From Chelonoidis abingdonii (Eukaryota > Chordata > Testudines > Testudinidae): DNA of 64,000 nt. The stretch lies in contig NC_133770.1 of NCBI RefSeq assembly GCF_003597395.2, forward strand, positions 17,892,373 to 17,956,372, written 5' to 3'. Positions 24,228 through 34,450 of the stretch are shown piece by piece; positions within the stretch are counted from its first letter, which is position 1, and each line of letters opens with the position of its first letter. The notes under the pieces are model-generated. The model searched no databases, was not told the DNA's origin, and saw only the letters and a program-made list of their open reading frames with translations. The position numbers and the translations under genes were made by a program.

Positions 24228-25009
24228 TCACAGCCCGAGTGCTCCTACCACCACTGGGACCACTTTGGCCTTCACTTTCCACATCCTCTCTAGTTCCTCT
24301 TTCAGGCCCTGGTACTTCTCCAGCTTCTCATATTCCTTCTTCCTGATGTTGCTGTCACTTGGCACTGCTATATCTATCACCACCGCTGTCTTCTGGTCCT
24401 TGTCTATTACCACGATGTCTGGTTGATTGGCCAGTACCTGCCTGTCCGTCTGGATCTGGAAGTCCCACAGAATCTTAGCCCTGCTATTCTCCCACAACCT
24501 TCTGTGGAATCTCCCATCTGGTCTTGGGAGGGTCTAGCCATACGCTGTGCAGATGTTCCTGTACACAATGCCAGCCACTTGGTGTGCCGTTCAGTGTATG
24601 CTGTTCCTGCCTGCATCTTACATCCTGCCACTATGTGTTGGACTGTCTCTGAGGCCTCTCTGCACAGTCTGCACCTTGGGTCCTCTCTAGTGTGGTAGAC
24701 CCCTGCTTCAATGGATCTGGTGCTCAGTGCCTGTTCCTGTGCTGCTATGATCAGTGCCTCAGTGCTGTCTTTTAGTCCAGCCCTTTCCAGCCACTGGTAG
24801 GATTTCCCAATGTCAGCCACCTCAGCTATCTGTCGATGGTACATCCCATGCAGGGTCTTGTCTTGCCATGGCACTTCTTCTGCTTGGTCTTCCTCCCATG
24901 TCTGCTGCTGCCTCAGGCATTCTCTCAGCAGCTCATCTTTGGGGGCCATCTTACTGATGTACTCCTGGATGTTCCGGGTTTCATCCAGGACAGTGGCTTT
25001 GACGCTCAC
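24228..25009 (-). pseudogene. R4/Dong LINE ORF segment: CCHC knuckle and restriction-like endonuclease
   Basis: Two overlapping frames (24407-25009 and 24228-24497) together cover the C-terminal part. It holds KSYQWLERAGLKDSTEALI, the CCHC motif, then in the second frame the endonuclease core PDIVVIDKDQKTAVVIDIAV with its two acidic residues, and the conserved tail KVKAKVVPVVVGALG. A frameshift near 24480 separates them. Confidence 0.85.
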
Positions 25010-26011
25010 AAGCCCCGCCCGCCTTCTTTCCGGCTGGTATACAGTCTCTGGGTGTTGGACTTGGGGTGGAAACCTCCGTGCATTGTGAGGAGCTTCCGGT
25101 TTTCACATCGGCAGCCTCCATGTCCTCCTTTGGCCAGCTCACTATACCGGCAGGGTATCTGATGACTGGCAGGGCGTATCTGTTGATGGCGTGGATCTTG
25201 TTCTTGCCCACTGAGCTGGCTCTTCAGGACCTGTCTTATCCTTTGGTGATACTTGGATGTTGCTGTCTTCCTTGCCCTCCTCATCGTGGTTTCCATGTGA
25301 CTGTGGGACGCCAAGGTACTTGTAGCTGGTCTGTATGTCTGCTATGTGGCCCGCTGGTAGTTCCACCCCATCAGTCTTGACTACCTTCCCTTCTTCACTA
25401 CATCCGGCCACACTTCTCCAGTCCGAATGACATCCCGATATCCTCACTGTAGATCCGCGTCAGGTGGATTAGCGAGTCGATGTCTCGTTCATTCTTAGCA
25501 TACAGCTTGATGTCATCCATGTAGAGGAGGTGGCTGATGGTAGTTCCACTCCTGAACCTGTACCCGTATCCAGTCCTTGTGATTATCTGGCTGAGGGGGT
25601 TTAAGCCTATGCAGAACAGCAGCGGGACAGTGCATCACCTTGGTATATGCCGCACTTGATGGCCACTTGTGCAAGCTGCCTTGAGTTGACTTCCAGTGTT
25701 GTCTTCCATAGTCCCATTGAGTTCTTGAGAAGGTCCTTAGTGTCCTGTTGACTTTGTATAGCGCCAGACATTCACAGATCCACGTGTGCGGCATTGAGTC
25801 GTAGGCTTTCCTGTAGTCAATCCAGGCTGTGCTCAGATTGGTCTGTCTAGACCTTGAGTCTTGGGCGACTGCTCTATCTATGAGCAACTGGTGTTTTGAG
25901 CTCTGGTGTTGTTCCCAATGCCCTTCTGAGCTGTGCTCATGTACTGGCCCATATGGTCTGTAGCTTGGCGGCTATGATGCCTGATAGGACTTTCCATGTT
26001 GTGGGGACAGG

Positions 26012-26926
26012 TTATTGGCGGTAGTTGGACGGTTCTGTTCCCTTGCAGGGGTCTTTCATGATCAGCACTGTCCTTCCTTGTGTTAGCCAGTTTGGGTGGG
26101 AGCCTGCTGCTAGCAGCTGGTTCATCTGTGCTGCTAGGCATTCATGCACTGCTGTTAGTTTCTTTAGCCAGTAGGTGTGGATCATGTCTGGTCCAGGTGC
26201 TGTCCAGCTCTTCATGTTCTTGACCCGCTGCTGGATGTCTTCTACTGTGATGGTGACTGGTTTCTGTTCTGGGAGATTGCTGTGCTCTGTTCTCAGGTCC
26301 TGCAGCCACTTTGCACTGGTGTTATGAGTCTTCTCTTTCTCCCATATGTTCTTCCAGTACTGTTCAGTTTCTGCTGCTGGTGGCTCTGCTGTTATTGTGT
26401 TGTTGCACTGCAGTTGGGAGTACACCTTGGATGGTTCTTTGGAGAACAGGGCATTTACTTTTTTGGCCTCTGCTTCTCTAGTGTATCTCCTTAGCCTGGT
26501 AGCCAGTGCTGTGAGCCTTTGTTTAGCAGTCTCTAGGGCTTCAGATGGAGTCAGGCCCTTGTATTTTTTCAGTAGCCGAGTCTTATCCTTAATCTCTACA
26601 CCCTTCTGTAGTTCCACCAGCTGACTAACTTCTCTCCGAGTCGCCTTGATCTTATCCTCCAACCTCATTTTCCAGGGTGGGTACATACTGTTGTTCTTCT
26701 TGATCGTGTAGCCAAGCATCTCCAGGATTACAGAGGCTGTAGCGTATACCAGTTCATTGGTTTGAGTTATGGTGGTAGTAGGGATTGTCATGAGGGCTCT
26801 ATTGGCATCTTCTAACATACTATCTGATGGTACTTCTCCACTGAGCCTTGGTAATCGGTCTCGAGGATTGACTGTAGCTAGTTTCTCCATGATCTTATGC
26901 CTCATATCAGCTGCTGTGCTCTGCAA
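26012..26926 (-). pseudogene. R4/Dong LINE ORF segment: RT N-terminal region
   Basis: This is the longest undisturbed segment of the LINE ORF (304 residues). It covers the linker (long charged helices with KRLTALATRLRRYTREAEAKK at about the middle) and enters RT with VKNMKSWTAPGPDMIHTYWLKK and the 'LIMKDP..G' box that precedes RT motif 1. It runs out of frame at the SNYRQ motif. The protein would have copied the element RNA at the nicked target. Here it is only a fragment. Confidence 0.85.
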
Positions 26927-27404
26927 TGGAGGGGGTGCAGTGAAGTTTCAGCTTCAGGTGTGGGCTGCACATCCACTTGTTCTTCCAGGTCTTCTTGAGT
27001 GTGGGATGTAATGTGGAGTTGGTCTATCTCAAGCTGTGAGAGCAGCTTCCTCTTTACTATGTTGAAGCATTGGGTAACTAGCTGTTTCTCAGTAAGTGTG
27101 GATGTAGGTCTTTTGTCCATCCATAGTCCCTCATACGTTTCATATATCCCCTCTCATTAGGTCTACTGTTGTAGTAGCATTCCATCAATTCCAGGTTCTC
27201 TTGTCTCGTCCATGAATGGTTTGTTCCAGTAGCCCACTTATCGTCAGATTGTCCTGGTTCCTCAACATCTGGCGCGGACCTTGTTAATCCGGGCGACGTC
27301 CGAGCCGGCATGACTCTCCTAGTTCGTGTCACTCTCATATTTGAGGGTAGGCAGGTGAAGCGTTAGGGGGTCTTTTTGCCCAAGGACCCCTACTGGAAAG
27401 TTGG

Positions 27405-27485
27405 GTACCAACCGGGATTTGAACCCCGGTCTCTCGTATCAAAGGGCGGCACTCTTAACTCTTAACCACTACGCTATCCAGTCGC
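27405..27485 (-). repeat. tRNA-like sequence at the 5' end of the R4/Dong LINE
   Basis: On the minus strand it has an A-box-like TAGCGTAGTGG (27466-27476) and a perfect B box GGTTCAAATCC (27415-27425). The B box sits in a 5-bp T-stem, CCGGG/CCCGG. It begins GCGACTGG. The anticodon arm is poor and an AGTTAAG duplication follows the A box, so it is not a functional tRNA. It is directly upstream of, and in the same sense as, the LINE. It may be the LINE's own pol III-type promoter, a SINE head, or the insertion target. Confidence 0.75.
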
Positions 27486-27528
27486 TTACACACACACACA
27501 CACACTCTCTCTCTCTCTCTCTCTCTCA
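27486..27528. repeat. (CA)n(CT)n microsatellite
   Basis: CA repeats pass into CT repeats between the tRNA-like sequence and the foldback DNA element. Confidence 0.95.
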
Positions 27529-28016
27529 TAAACCGAATACCTTTGGTAAATGACACATCAAAGAGCAGGAGTCGGCTTATAAATGGGTCTACACCAAAAT
27601 TTTATGATTATAAACTCTATAGAATCATTTAATTGAATATCTAATACATTGTCATTTTGTTTACCTGGAGCGTCTGCAGGCATGGAGCGCCTCAGCTCCC
27701 TGCGGCTGCGGTTCACTGTTCCCAGCCAATGGGAGCTGCGGGAAATGGCGCCACTTCCCACAGCTCCCATTGGCTGAGAACAGCAAACCGTGGCCACTGG
27801 GAGCTGAGGGGCTTCGTGCCTGTGAATGCTCCAGGTAAACAAAACATCCAGGCCCGCTAGTGGCTTACCCTAACGGGTCAGTAGCCAAAGTTTGCCAACC
27901 TCTGAAATATAGGGTTGGCTTATGAAAGGGTCAAACAGTTTTTGCTATTTTTACCTATCCATCTTGGGGGATTGGCTTATAAACAAATGGGCTAATGAAC
28001 GAGCATATACAGTAAT
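27529..28016. mobile_element. DNA-transposon remnant with a 190-bp GC-rich foldback core
   Basis: The right end ...GAACGAGCATATACAGTA reads in reverse as a Tigger-like terminus. CGGCTTATAAA motifs occur near both ends (27572 and 27971). The core 27655-27845 is a palindrome: GTTTACCTGGAGC (27659) pairs with GCTCCAGGTAAAC (27828-27840), and AGCCAATGGGAGCTG with CAGCTCCCATTGGCT. The left terminus is unclear. Confidence 0.65.
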
Positions 28017-28039
28017 TTGTTGTTCTTTAAGAGGAAAGC

Positions 28040-28250
28040 TGTAGAGATATGTTCGTAGATTATAATTTAGACGCTCCCTCATAAGGGGCAGTATTATGAA
28101 CATAGTAATCTGGAGATGTGCCCAGGAGGCGGGAACCCTGCATGGCTCTGTGCAGCAGTTTACCAGAGAAGCTCTCCAGTTTGATCTAATAAAGTTTTGT
28201 TCCTTTCTCATTCACTGGTTTGTTATTTAATGAACCCCAAGGTTGTTACC
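28040..28250 (+). repeat. 3' LTR of the gypsy element
   Basis: It starts TGTAGAGATATGTTCG and ends GGTTGTTACC, the last base having drifted from the expected A. AATAAA lies at 28188-28193. The duplication TGCTC follows. Confidence 0.92.
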
Positions 28251-28255
28251 TGCTC

Positions 28256-28559
28256 CCATCCACCTCTGATTTTTATTCTACCCCACCCATTTCTGCTCCT
28301 CATACTTCTGCATTCCAGTCAGGCTGCTTCCTCTGCCTCTGTGCTACCTGGGAGCCACTGAGAGAACAGAAGAGAAAGTCTCCCTGGTGTCAATTCTGAT
28401 GCTTGGCAGCACAGCAGACCCCAGTAGCTTGGAAGACCAATGGTAAGAAATGTCTTGCTCAGCCCTGGGCTGGATCACAGGAAGTCTGATCGGCACATAT
28501 GAACTGTGTGGAGATGGACCATGCCCAGTTCACATGGAATGTTCAGCAAATTTAGCTGT
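28256..28559. other. Intron sequence, nothing recognised
   Basis: C/T-rich intron right of the gypsy element, without an identified repeat. Confidence 0.45.
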
Positions 28560-28925
28560 CAAATGCTAATAAGTCTCTATGGAGCATATGCAAGCCAAGA
28601 ATTTTAAAGGCTTATAACTTGGCCAATTCAGACAAATGTTCATAGGGATGGCAAAGGCATATCCCTCAAACTAGGACATCTCCACTGCCAAATGTAAAAC
28701 CCCTGTTCCAAAGCATGGGGACACTAGAGCTTCTCAATGAAACAGATACAATTTTTTTAACATGAGCTAAATTAATTTTTTCCATAATCTTATTCTTGTA
28801 AACAACTGCATTGTTGTAGCTGAAACTTTCCCAAAAACTTCTGCTTGAAGTTGACACCTAGCATGGAGTATTGCAGCTTGAATGGTTAAAGTTTGGCAGT
28901 TATAAGCAACTGAAAACAGGATATT
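28560..28925 (-). repeat. Unclassified dispersed repeat, copy D (inverted)
   Basis: In reverse complement its right part reads TTTTCAGTTGCTTATAACT...CCAAAC, matching 4830-4855. Its middle (CTCAATGAAAC, GACACTAG, CAAAGCATGGGG) matches the reverse complement of about 4990-5050 and 30350-30370. Confidence 0.6.
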
Positions 28926-28989
28926 CTAATGGAAAGTATTGAGCAACTTTAACTTAGGTAATCACTACCAGCTACACCTATAGCTAAAC

Positions 28990-29312
28990 CACTCAGGATA
29001 TGCATACACTGAAAAAAAAACTCCTGCAACAATGAGTCTCAGAGCCCAAGGTCTACAGACTTGAGCTCATGCAATGGCACTAAAAATAGCCATACAGACA
29101 TTCCCACTTGACCTCTAAAAACCAAGGGGAGAGGGCCAGTGTTTCTGATTAATTTTGAAGTGTATGAAACTAATTTGGAATAAGGCACTGTTATTCTAGA
29201 ATAAGAACATCCACACTTGGAGTTAATCAGGAATAATTAATCCACTTTAAATTCACATTCTACTTTATTCCAGATTAACTTTCATGTGTAGACAAGCCCT
29301 AATATTGATAGC
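28990..29312. repeat. Worn MITE of the 'GTCTACAC' type
   Basis: It starts GCATACACTGAAAAA and ends TCATGTGTAGACAAGCCCTAA. The inner sequence has GGAATAA/TTATTCC complementary blocks. Family assignment is by the terminal motif only. Confidence 0.5.
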
Positions 29313-30094
29313 AGTACTACTAAGCACAACACATTTAGCAAAGGTGGATACACCTGGATAAATCACTTTCATCACTGTCAGTCTGAATGTCTGGAAGGCT
29401 GTCCTGTTTTCTCTGCTTCCCCATTTAATTACTTTATTTACCTTGTAAATTTTTTAAAACTTAAAGGTAAATTCTAGCAAAGTATAAAGCATTTGGATAA
29501 ATAGCTATAGGATAGTCTTTTGCTTTGCTGTTTCTGGGGCTTTTGTCATTGGGGAGAGAAAAATCCTCCTATTTTCCTCTTCCCTGTAGGCAGGGATATA
29601 GAGAAATTAAAGTTCTTAGGCATATTTGAACTTCCCAGTAGCCAGGCACCCCATTAATCTTAGTCTCAATATCCACAATGATGAATAAACATGTTAGCAG
29701 GATGTTTCTGACAAAATGATCAGCACTGAGATAGTTAATGTTTGACATTTAAATTGTTATAATTAGGCTTCGGGGTCAGCTCCCCCCCAGGAGAGGATTG
29801 GGGAAGATCAGACCCTGTCACTTATTGTTTCACGCTGCTTGTTTGCACGTGCAGGAACACAACATTGCATCAGTTCTACTTGGTTGATATTTGGAAGGTT
29901 TTCTTCACATCCAGAAGGGGTAGAAACTGCATTTAGGAAGTAGAAAAGAAAGAAAAAGAAAAGAAACAAAGCTTAGATCCTGAAACAATTCTGTAGTAGT
30001 GAGTGGATTCTGTAGGAAATTCTGCAGCCATAGTACTGTGGAAAATACCATCCCTGCTTATTACAGGCAGGGCTGATAGTGCTGTCTATTATTA
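29313..30094. other. Intron sequence, nothing recognised
   Basis: Ordinary intron with a short A/G-rich run near 29940-29970. Confidence 0.5.
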
Positions 30095-30784
30095 AGGTTG
30101 CCTGACACTTCCCACTTTAAGACCCTCTTTTTATTGCTGTATAACTTTGCCAAACAAACCAGTTGAGCTGAAATTTTACATGGCACATGTGTGCTTCAGG
30201 CTGATATTTTATTTCATTTTTCTTTTTTTTCTTTTTTTTTTTAGTGTGAGCCAAAACAGTTTAGCTGTTTCTGGAGAATGAGGCTATAGAAAAATAATTG
30301 TTGGGCACATTACAATTTACTTGTAACCTCTTCACTGAACAGCTCTAACGTTGCCCCTGTGCTTTGGAGCAAAGACTTGAAATTTTGCATGGGGTGGCCT
30401 TTGTGTAAGGAGTGTGCTTTTTGCCTTCCCCATGAAAATCTGCCCCAATTTGGCCATAAGTCTTAGAAAACAATCACAATTTGCACATGCCTAATAGAAA
30501 CTTCTTCGATTTTAGCAGCTAAAACCCCTGAAGATTCTGAGCATGCTTGATCCTCTCTCTCACAGAGGTCCCAGTGATGATCAGACTACACGTGAACCAT
30601 CCCCACAGAATGATTGATTGTGCTCCAGCATAGGGCAACACGAGTGAAGCTGCACTTTCCCTGTAATGGGTGCTCCAAGTTGCTCCAGCCCAAGGGTGAG
30701 GGACTGGCACTAGAAATAAGAGCAGGGAGCCAGTATCTCCTGTGTTCTCAATGACTGTATCTACTGGCACCTAGACCGCATGGA

Positions 30785-31430
30785 GAAAAAAGCAGTCAGT
30801 CATATGTAGAGGGGATAAAAATAGGACTAAAGGAGGGAAAGTAATAGATGGGGGGAAGGAAGGGTGGCAAGAAACTGGGACTGGCTGAGCAAGGAAACTG
30901 GGAGTCAAGGGGAAGCTGGGACTGGGAGCTAGTGAGGGAAATGGGAGTGACAGGGACTGGAAATCAATTGGCTGGAAGGGGACTGGGAAAACACTAAGAT
31001 CAGCTCTGGTGGTGGTGGGGGGCAGACTGGGACTGGTTTAACAAGGAGACTGGGACTAGGAACCAGAGTGTGGCCACAGCAACAGGACAAGAAGCTGGGG
31101 AGGTGAGGGGGAAGGGAGCTAATGCTGATACAGAGCTGGGGGATTTGAGGAGACGAGGGACTGGAAACTGAGACTGGATGAGGAGCCCAAGGAGGGAGGT
31201 AAGTACTGGGAGCTGGTAGCGGGGAGAAGGGGAAGTGCCAGATAAGATGAAGAGCCAAGAGAAGGAAACTGGAGTGGCTAGGCAAGAAGAATGGGAAGAG
31301 AGGGAGGAAAGAGAGAACTGGGACTCAGATGGCAACTGGATTGGGACAAAGAGCATGGGGTGGTGAAAAGACAGGACTGGGATATGGACAGGTTGGAAGG
31401 GAGGGGGCAGAAGGGTCAAAAGCTGGAAAT
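30785..31430 (+). repeat. Purine-rich degenerate minisatellite (GGGACTGG/GGAAACTGG)
   Basis: About 650 bp are strongly purine-biased on the plus strand, with recurring GGGACTGGGA, GGAAACTGGGA and AGGGGAAG. The minus-strand reading is open for this reason only and encodes no recognisable protein. Confidence 0.8.
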
Positions 31431-31491
31431 GGGCAGAAGTGTCTGTGTCAACTAGAGTATACACCCCTCCAGAACCGGAAATGGAACCACA

Positions 31492-31792
31492 AGGTATGTC
31501 TACACTGAAAGAAAAAACAAAACAAAACAGCAGTGAGTATCAGAACCCAGGTCAACTGACTTCAGCATGCAGAGCTCATGCCACAGGGCTAAAAATAGCA
31601 GTGTTGACATCCCTGTTTGGAATGGAGCCCAGGCTCTGAAATCTGGCAAGTGGGGAAGAGTCTTGGAATTCAAGCCCCAGTCTGAATGGGAATGTCTACA
31701 CTGATATTTCTAGCCATGTAGCATGAGCCAGTTGACCCTGGGCTCTGGATACTGGCTGGTGGGTGGGCGTGGTTGCAGCTTATAGACATATC
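31492..31792. repeat. MITE of the 'GGTATGTCTACACTG' type
   Basis: It starts AAGGTATGTCTACACTGAAAG, with a second GAATGTCTACACTGAT inside and a TATAGACATATC right end. It is inserted in repeat copy B. Compare 43974-44701 and 62044-62215. Confidence 0.6.
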
Positions 31793-31928
31793 CATTGATT
31801 CCAGAGTCATACCATTCCTCTGTTGTCAGCAACTATCATGAAACCCTACTGGCAAAAATTCCTATCCTGTCACATAAGATAAATATACGGTGCTAACTGA
31901 TTGGAATTTATGTCTTTTCAGCTGTTTA

Positions 31929-32166
31929 CAGGCCACTCGAGGCATCAGCTACCAAGCAGTCGTAGTCTTGCGGTGGCGCCAACTCCGGAGAGGCGAGCAC
32001 TTAAGGTATTCAGCGACCAATTCGGTGAAGGTCCCGTCACTCCACTCGAGGAAGGACCTCCCGCTGGATTGCTGAGATCACCGATTGTGAGTCGCCGGCT
32101 TTGTTTGGGGGCGGGGGGGAGGGAGGGGGGCTGCTTGGGGCGGCAAAACTCCTGGAGCCGGCCCTG
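31929..32166. mobile_element. hAT-like nonautonomous transposon
   Basis: The left end CAGGCCACTCGAGGCATCAG and right end CTCCTGGAGCCGGCCCTG are worn inverted repeats. The right part has GGTCCCGTCACTCCACTCGAGGAAGGACC-like self-complementarity and a G-rich run. Flanking 8-mers (GCTGTTTA, CTTTTATA) are only partly alike. Confidence 0.6.
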
Positions 32167-33123
32167 CTTTTATAAAAATCTAGGAAATTACACACATACA
32201 AACTATTGTTGAAAGAATGCAAGAATTAAAGTTGCCTGTGCAACCTTAATTTGTCCCCTTGTGCTTATGCATTATGATATAGTCTTCAATTACATGATCA
32301 GATACAAATTTTTCCACAGGACCCTGCCTCATTCACTGCACAGACTACTTTAATTCTGGCATTTCCTAACTTTTGAGTGCTTGACTGTGCAACCTTAATA
32401 ATGTTCTTTTAACAGAGGGTTGGTTTTTTTGTAGTATAATATGAATTTACTCTAATGGAAAGGCAATTGTCAATAAAAGCCACTGCACGTATTCAGTTAC
32501 AAGTATGTTTTATAGGATGATAGTGGGGGTAGGGTCGAAGAGCAATTTTGGATTATATATGCATATAAAATAAAACTTCTCGGCTTTGCTACCTTCCCCA
32601 GTATTGAATACCTTCTTAGTATTCCTTCCCCACTGACTGTAATCAGTACCTCATTGTTCATAATTCGTCTTTTCTTGGCGGTTCCTAAAGTGTGCTATCC
32701 AAATGGCACAGAATCACTGTAAACAAAATCCTACATCTTCAGTTCACTAATTTTTGTAAAATGAGCCCAAATAAAGCAATTAGATGATATACTTTAAAAC
32801 TACCAGCTTGACACATAAATATGATTTCCAACCTAATGAAAAGTTTCACATGTTTTATCTGGCTATTGCTTTCAGTATTTGAAATTTGATTACATTAGTC
32901 AATTAAACAATTTATTCACTCATCCCAAAACCACAGTGCCACAAACTAGGGCTGTCAAGCGACTAAAAAAAAAATTGCACTGTTAAACAATAACAGAATA
33001 CCATTTATTTAAATATTTTAAGGTGTTTTCTACATTTTCAAATACATTATTTCCATTACAACACAGAATACAAAGTGTACAGTGCTCACTTTATATTTAT
33101 TTTTGATTTTGAGGATTTCAATA

Positions 33124-33249
33124 ACTCAGTCATGGGTTAGGGGTTGTTATAAAAGTGGATGGGTAGGGTTCTGTGGCCTGCCTTGTGCAGGAGGTCAGAC
33201 TAGATGATCATATTGGTCCCTTCTGACCTATGAGTCTATAAGTCTATAA
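33124..33249 (+). repeat. CR1 LINE 3' end
   Basis: It shows the CR1 3' UTR signature: TTCTGTGGCCTGCCTTGTGC, AGGTCAGACTAGATGATCAT, TGGTCCCTTCTGACC, and a short TCTATAAG tail repeated. It interrupts the left part of the hAT element. Confidence 0.85.
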
Positions 33250-33567
33250 ATGATGTAATGCAATCTCTTTATCACAAAATTTGAACTTACAAATGTAGAA
33301 TTATGTACAAAAAAGTCTGAATCCAAAAATAAAACAATGTAAAATTTTAGAGCCTGCAAGTCCACTCAGTCCTACTTATTGTTTAGTCAATCACTGAGAC
33401 AAACAAGTTAGGCTACAATTTTCAGGAAATAATGCTGCCCGCCTCTTGTTTACAATGTTACCTGAAAGTGAAAACAGGTGTTCTGATAACACTGTTGATG
33501 CTGGTGTTGCAAGATATTTACATGCCAGATGCACTAAAGATTCATATGTCCTTTCATGATTCAACCA

Positions 33568-33924
33568 TCATTCCAGTGGACATGTGTTCATGCTGATGAC
33601 GGGTTCTGCTTGATAACCATCCAAAGCAGTGTGGACTGACGTATGCTCATTTTCATTATTTGAGTCAGATGCCACCAGCAGAAGATTGATTTTCTTTTCT
33701 GGTGGTTCAGGTTGTGTAGTTTCCGCATTGGAGTGTTGCTCTTTTAAGACTTCTGAAAGCATGCTCCACACCTCGTCCCTCTCAGATTTTGGAAGGCACT
33801 TCAGATTCTTAAGCCTTGGGTCAAGTGCTGTAGCTATCTTTATAAATCTCCCATTGGTACCTTCTGTGCATTTTATTAAATCTGCAGTAAATGTGTTCTT
33901 AAAATGAACAACATGGGTCATCAT
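33568..33924 (-). pseudogene. hAT transposase remnant (C-terminal half)
   Basis: A 118-residue frame includes KIATALDPRLKNLKCLPKSE and VWSMLSEVLKEQ, the pattern that precedes the C-terminal dimerisation region in hAT transposases and ZBED-like domesticated proteins. Homologous but out-of-frame sequence continues to about 34230 (minus strand), with stops. The intact transposase would cut the TIRs and rejoin them at 8-bp targets. Here less than a fifth of a usual 600-700-residue protein is open. Confidence 0.8.
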
Positions 33925-34450
33925 CCGAGACTGCTATAACATGAAATATATGGCGGAATGCGGGTAAAACAGCAGGGGACAAACAATTCGCCCCCAAGGA
34001 GTTCAGTCACAAATTTAATTAATACATTTCTTTAATGAGCATCAACAGCATGGAAGCATGTCCTCTGGAATGGTGATCGAAGCATGAAGGGGCGTACAAA
34101 TGTTTAGCATATCTGGCACATAAATACCTTGCAATGCAGCTACAAAAGTGCCATGCAAATGCCTGTTTTTACCTCCTGGTGACACTGTAAAGAAGAAGAG
34201 GGCAGTACTATCTTCTATAAATGCAAACAAACTTGGTTGTCTTAGAGACTGGCTGAACAGGAAGTAGGACTGAGTGAACTTGTAGGCTCTGAAGTTTTAC
34301 ATTGTTTTGTTTTTGAGTGCAGTTATGTAACACAAAAAAATCTACATTTGTAAATTGCACTTTCACAACAAAGAAATTGCACTATAGTACTTGTATGAGG
34401 TGAATTGAAAAATACTATTTCTTTTGTTTATCATTTTTACAGCGTAAATC

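Larger units (their letters stand above)
24055..27360 (-). mobile_element. R4/Dong-type non-LTR retrotransposon, near full length, inactivated
   Basis: It is inserted antisense in the gypsy element. In reading order: an N-terminal region with HSWTRQENLELMECYYNSRP (27078-27338), a linker, reverse transcriptase beginning at about 26250 (TAPGPDMIHTYWLKK), STAWIDYRKAYDSMPHTW (about 25800), the catalytic box LLYMDDIKLYAKN (about 25500-25535), a CCHC knuckle CRLCREASETVQHIVAGC (about 24630-24690), and a restriction-like endonuclease with NQPDIVVIDK...VVIDIAVPSDSN (about 24345-24430). This order (RT, CCHC, PD-D endonuclease) is that of REL-type LINEs. At least five frame changes break it. The 3' end abuts an A/T-rich (AAAAATA)n tract. 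Confidence 0.9.
18755..28250 (+). mobile_element. Ty3/gypsy LTR retrotransposon, degenerate, with nested insertions
   Basis: Two related ~212-bp direct repeats bound the element (18755-18967 and 28040-28250). Both start TGTAGAGATAT and are flanked by the 5-bp duplication TGCTC (18750-18754, 28251-28255). A primer-binding-site-like TGGTGTCTGAAGTG follows the 5' LTR, and a purine-rich AAGAGGAAAG precedes the 3' LTR. Between them lie gag, protease, RT, RNase H and integrase remnants in the usual Ty3/gypsy order. All are broken by stops and frameshifts. Three later insertions enlarge it: a Tigger-like element (22337-23255), an R4/Dong LINE (about 24055-27485) and a foldback DNA element (about 27529-28016). 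The LTRs are roughly 80-85% alike by eye, so the insertion is old. Confidence 0.93.
30095..32415 (+). repeat. Unclassified dispersed repeat, copy B, split by two insertions
   Basis: 30095-30780 aligns by eye with 4795-5330 in the same order. A purine-rich degenerate tract follows (30785-31430), where copy A has only a short GAGGAGGAAAC/GGGGAAGAG run. The 3' end lies at about 32215-32415 (AACCTTAAT ... TTAATTCTGGCATTTCCTAA ... AACCTTAATAATGTTC). It comes after a MITE (31495-31790) and a hAT element (31929-32166) that were inserted later. Confidence 0.6.

Noticed and set aside
27405..27485. Functional tRNA gene
   Set aside because: The A and B boxes are good, but the anticodon arm does not fold, a duplication follows the A box, and the block is attached to a LINE.
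30929..31464. Minus-strand frames of 118 and 154 codons rich in Ser, Pro and Leu
   Set aside because: They are the complement of the purine-rich minisatellite, where stops are rare by composition.
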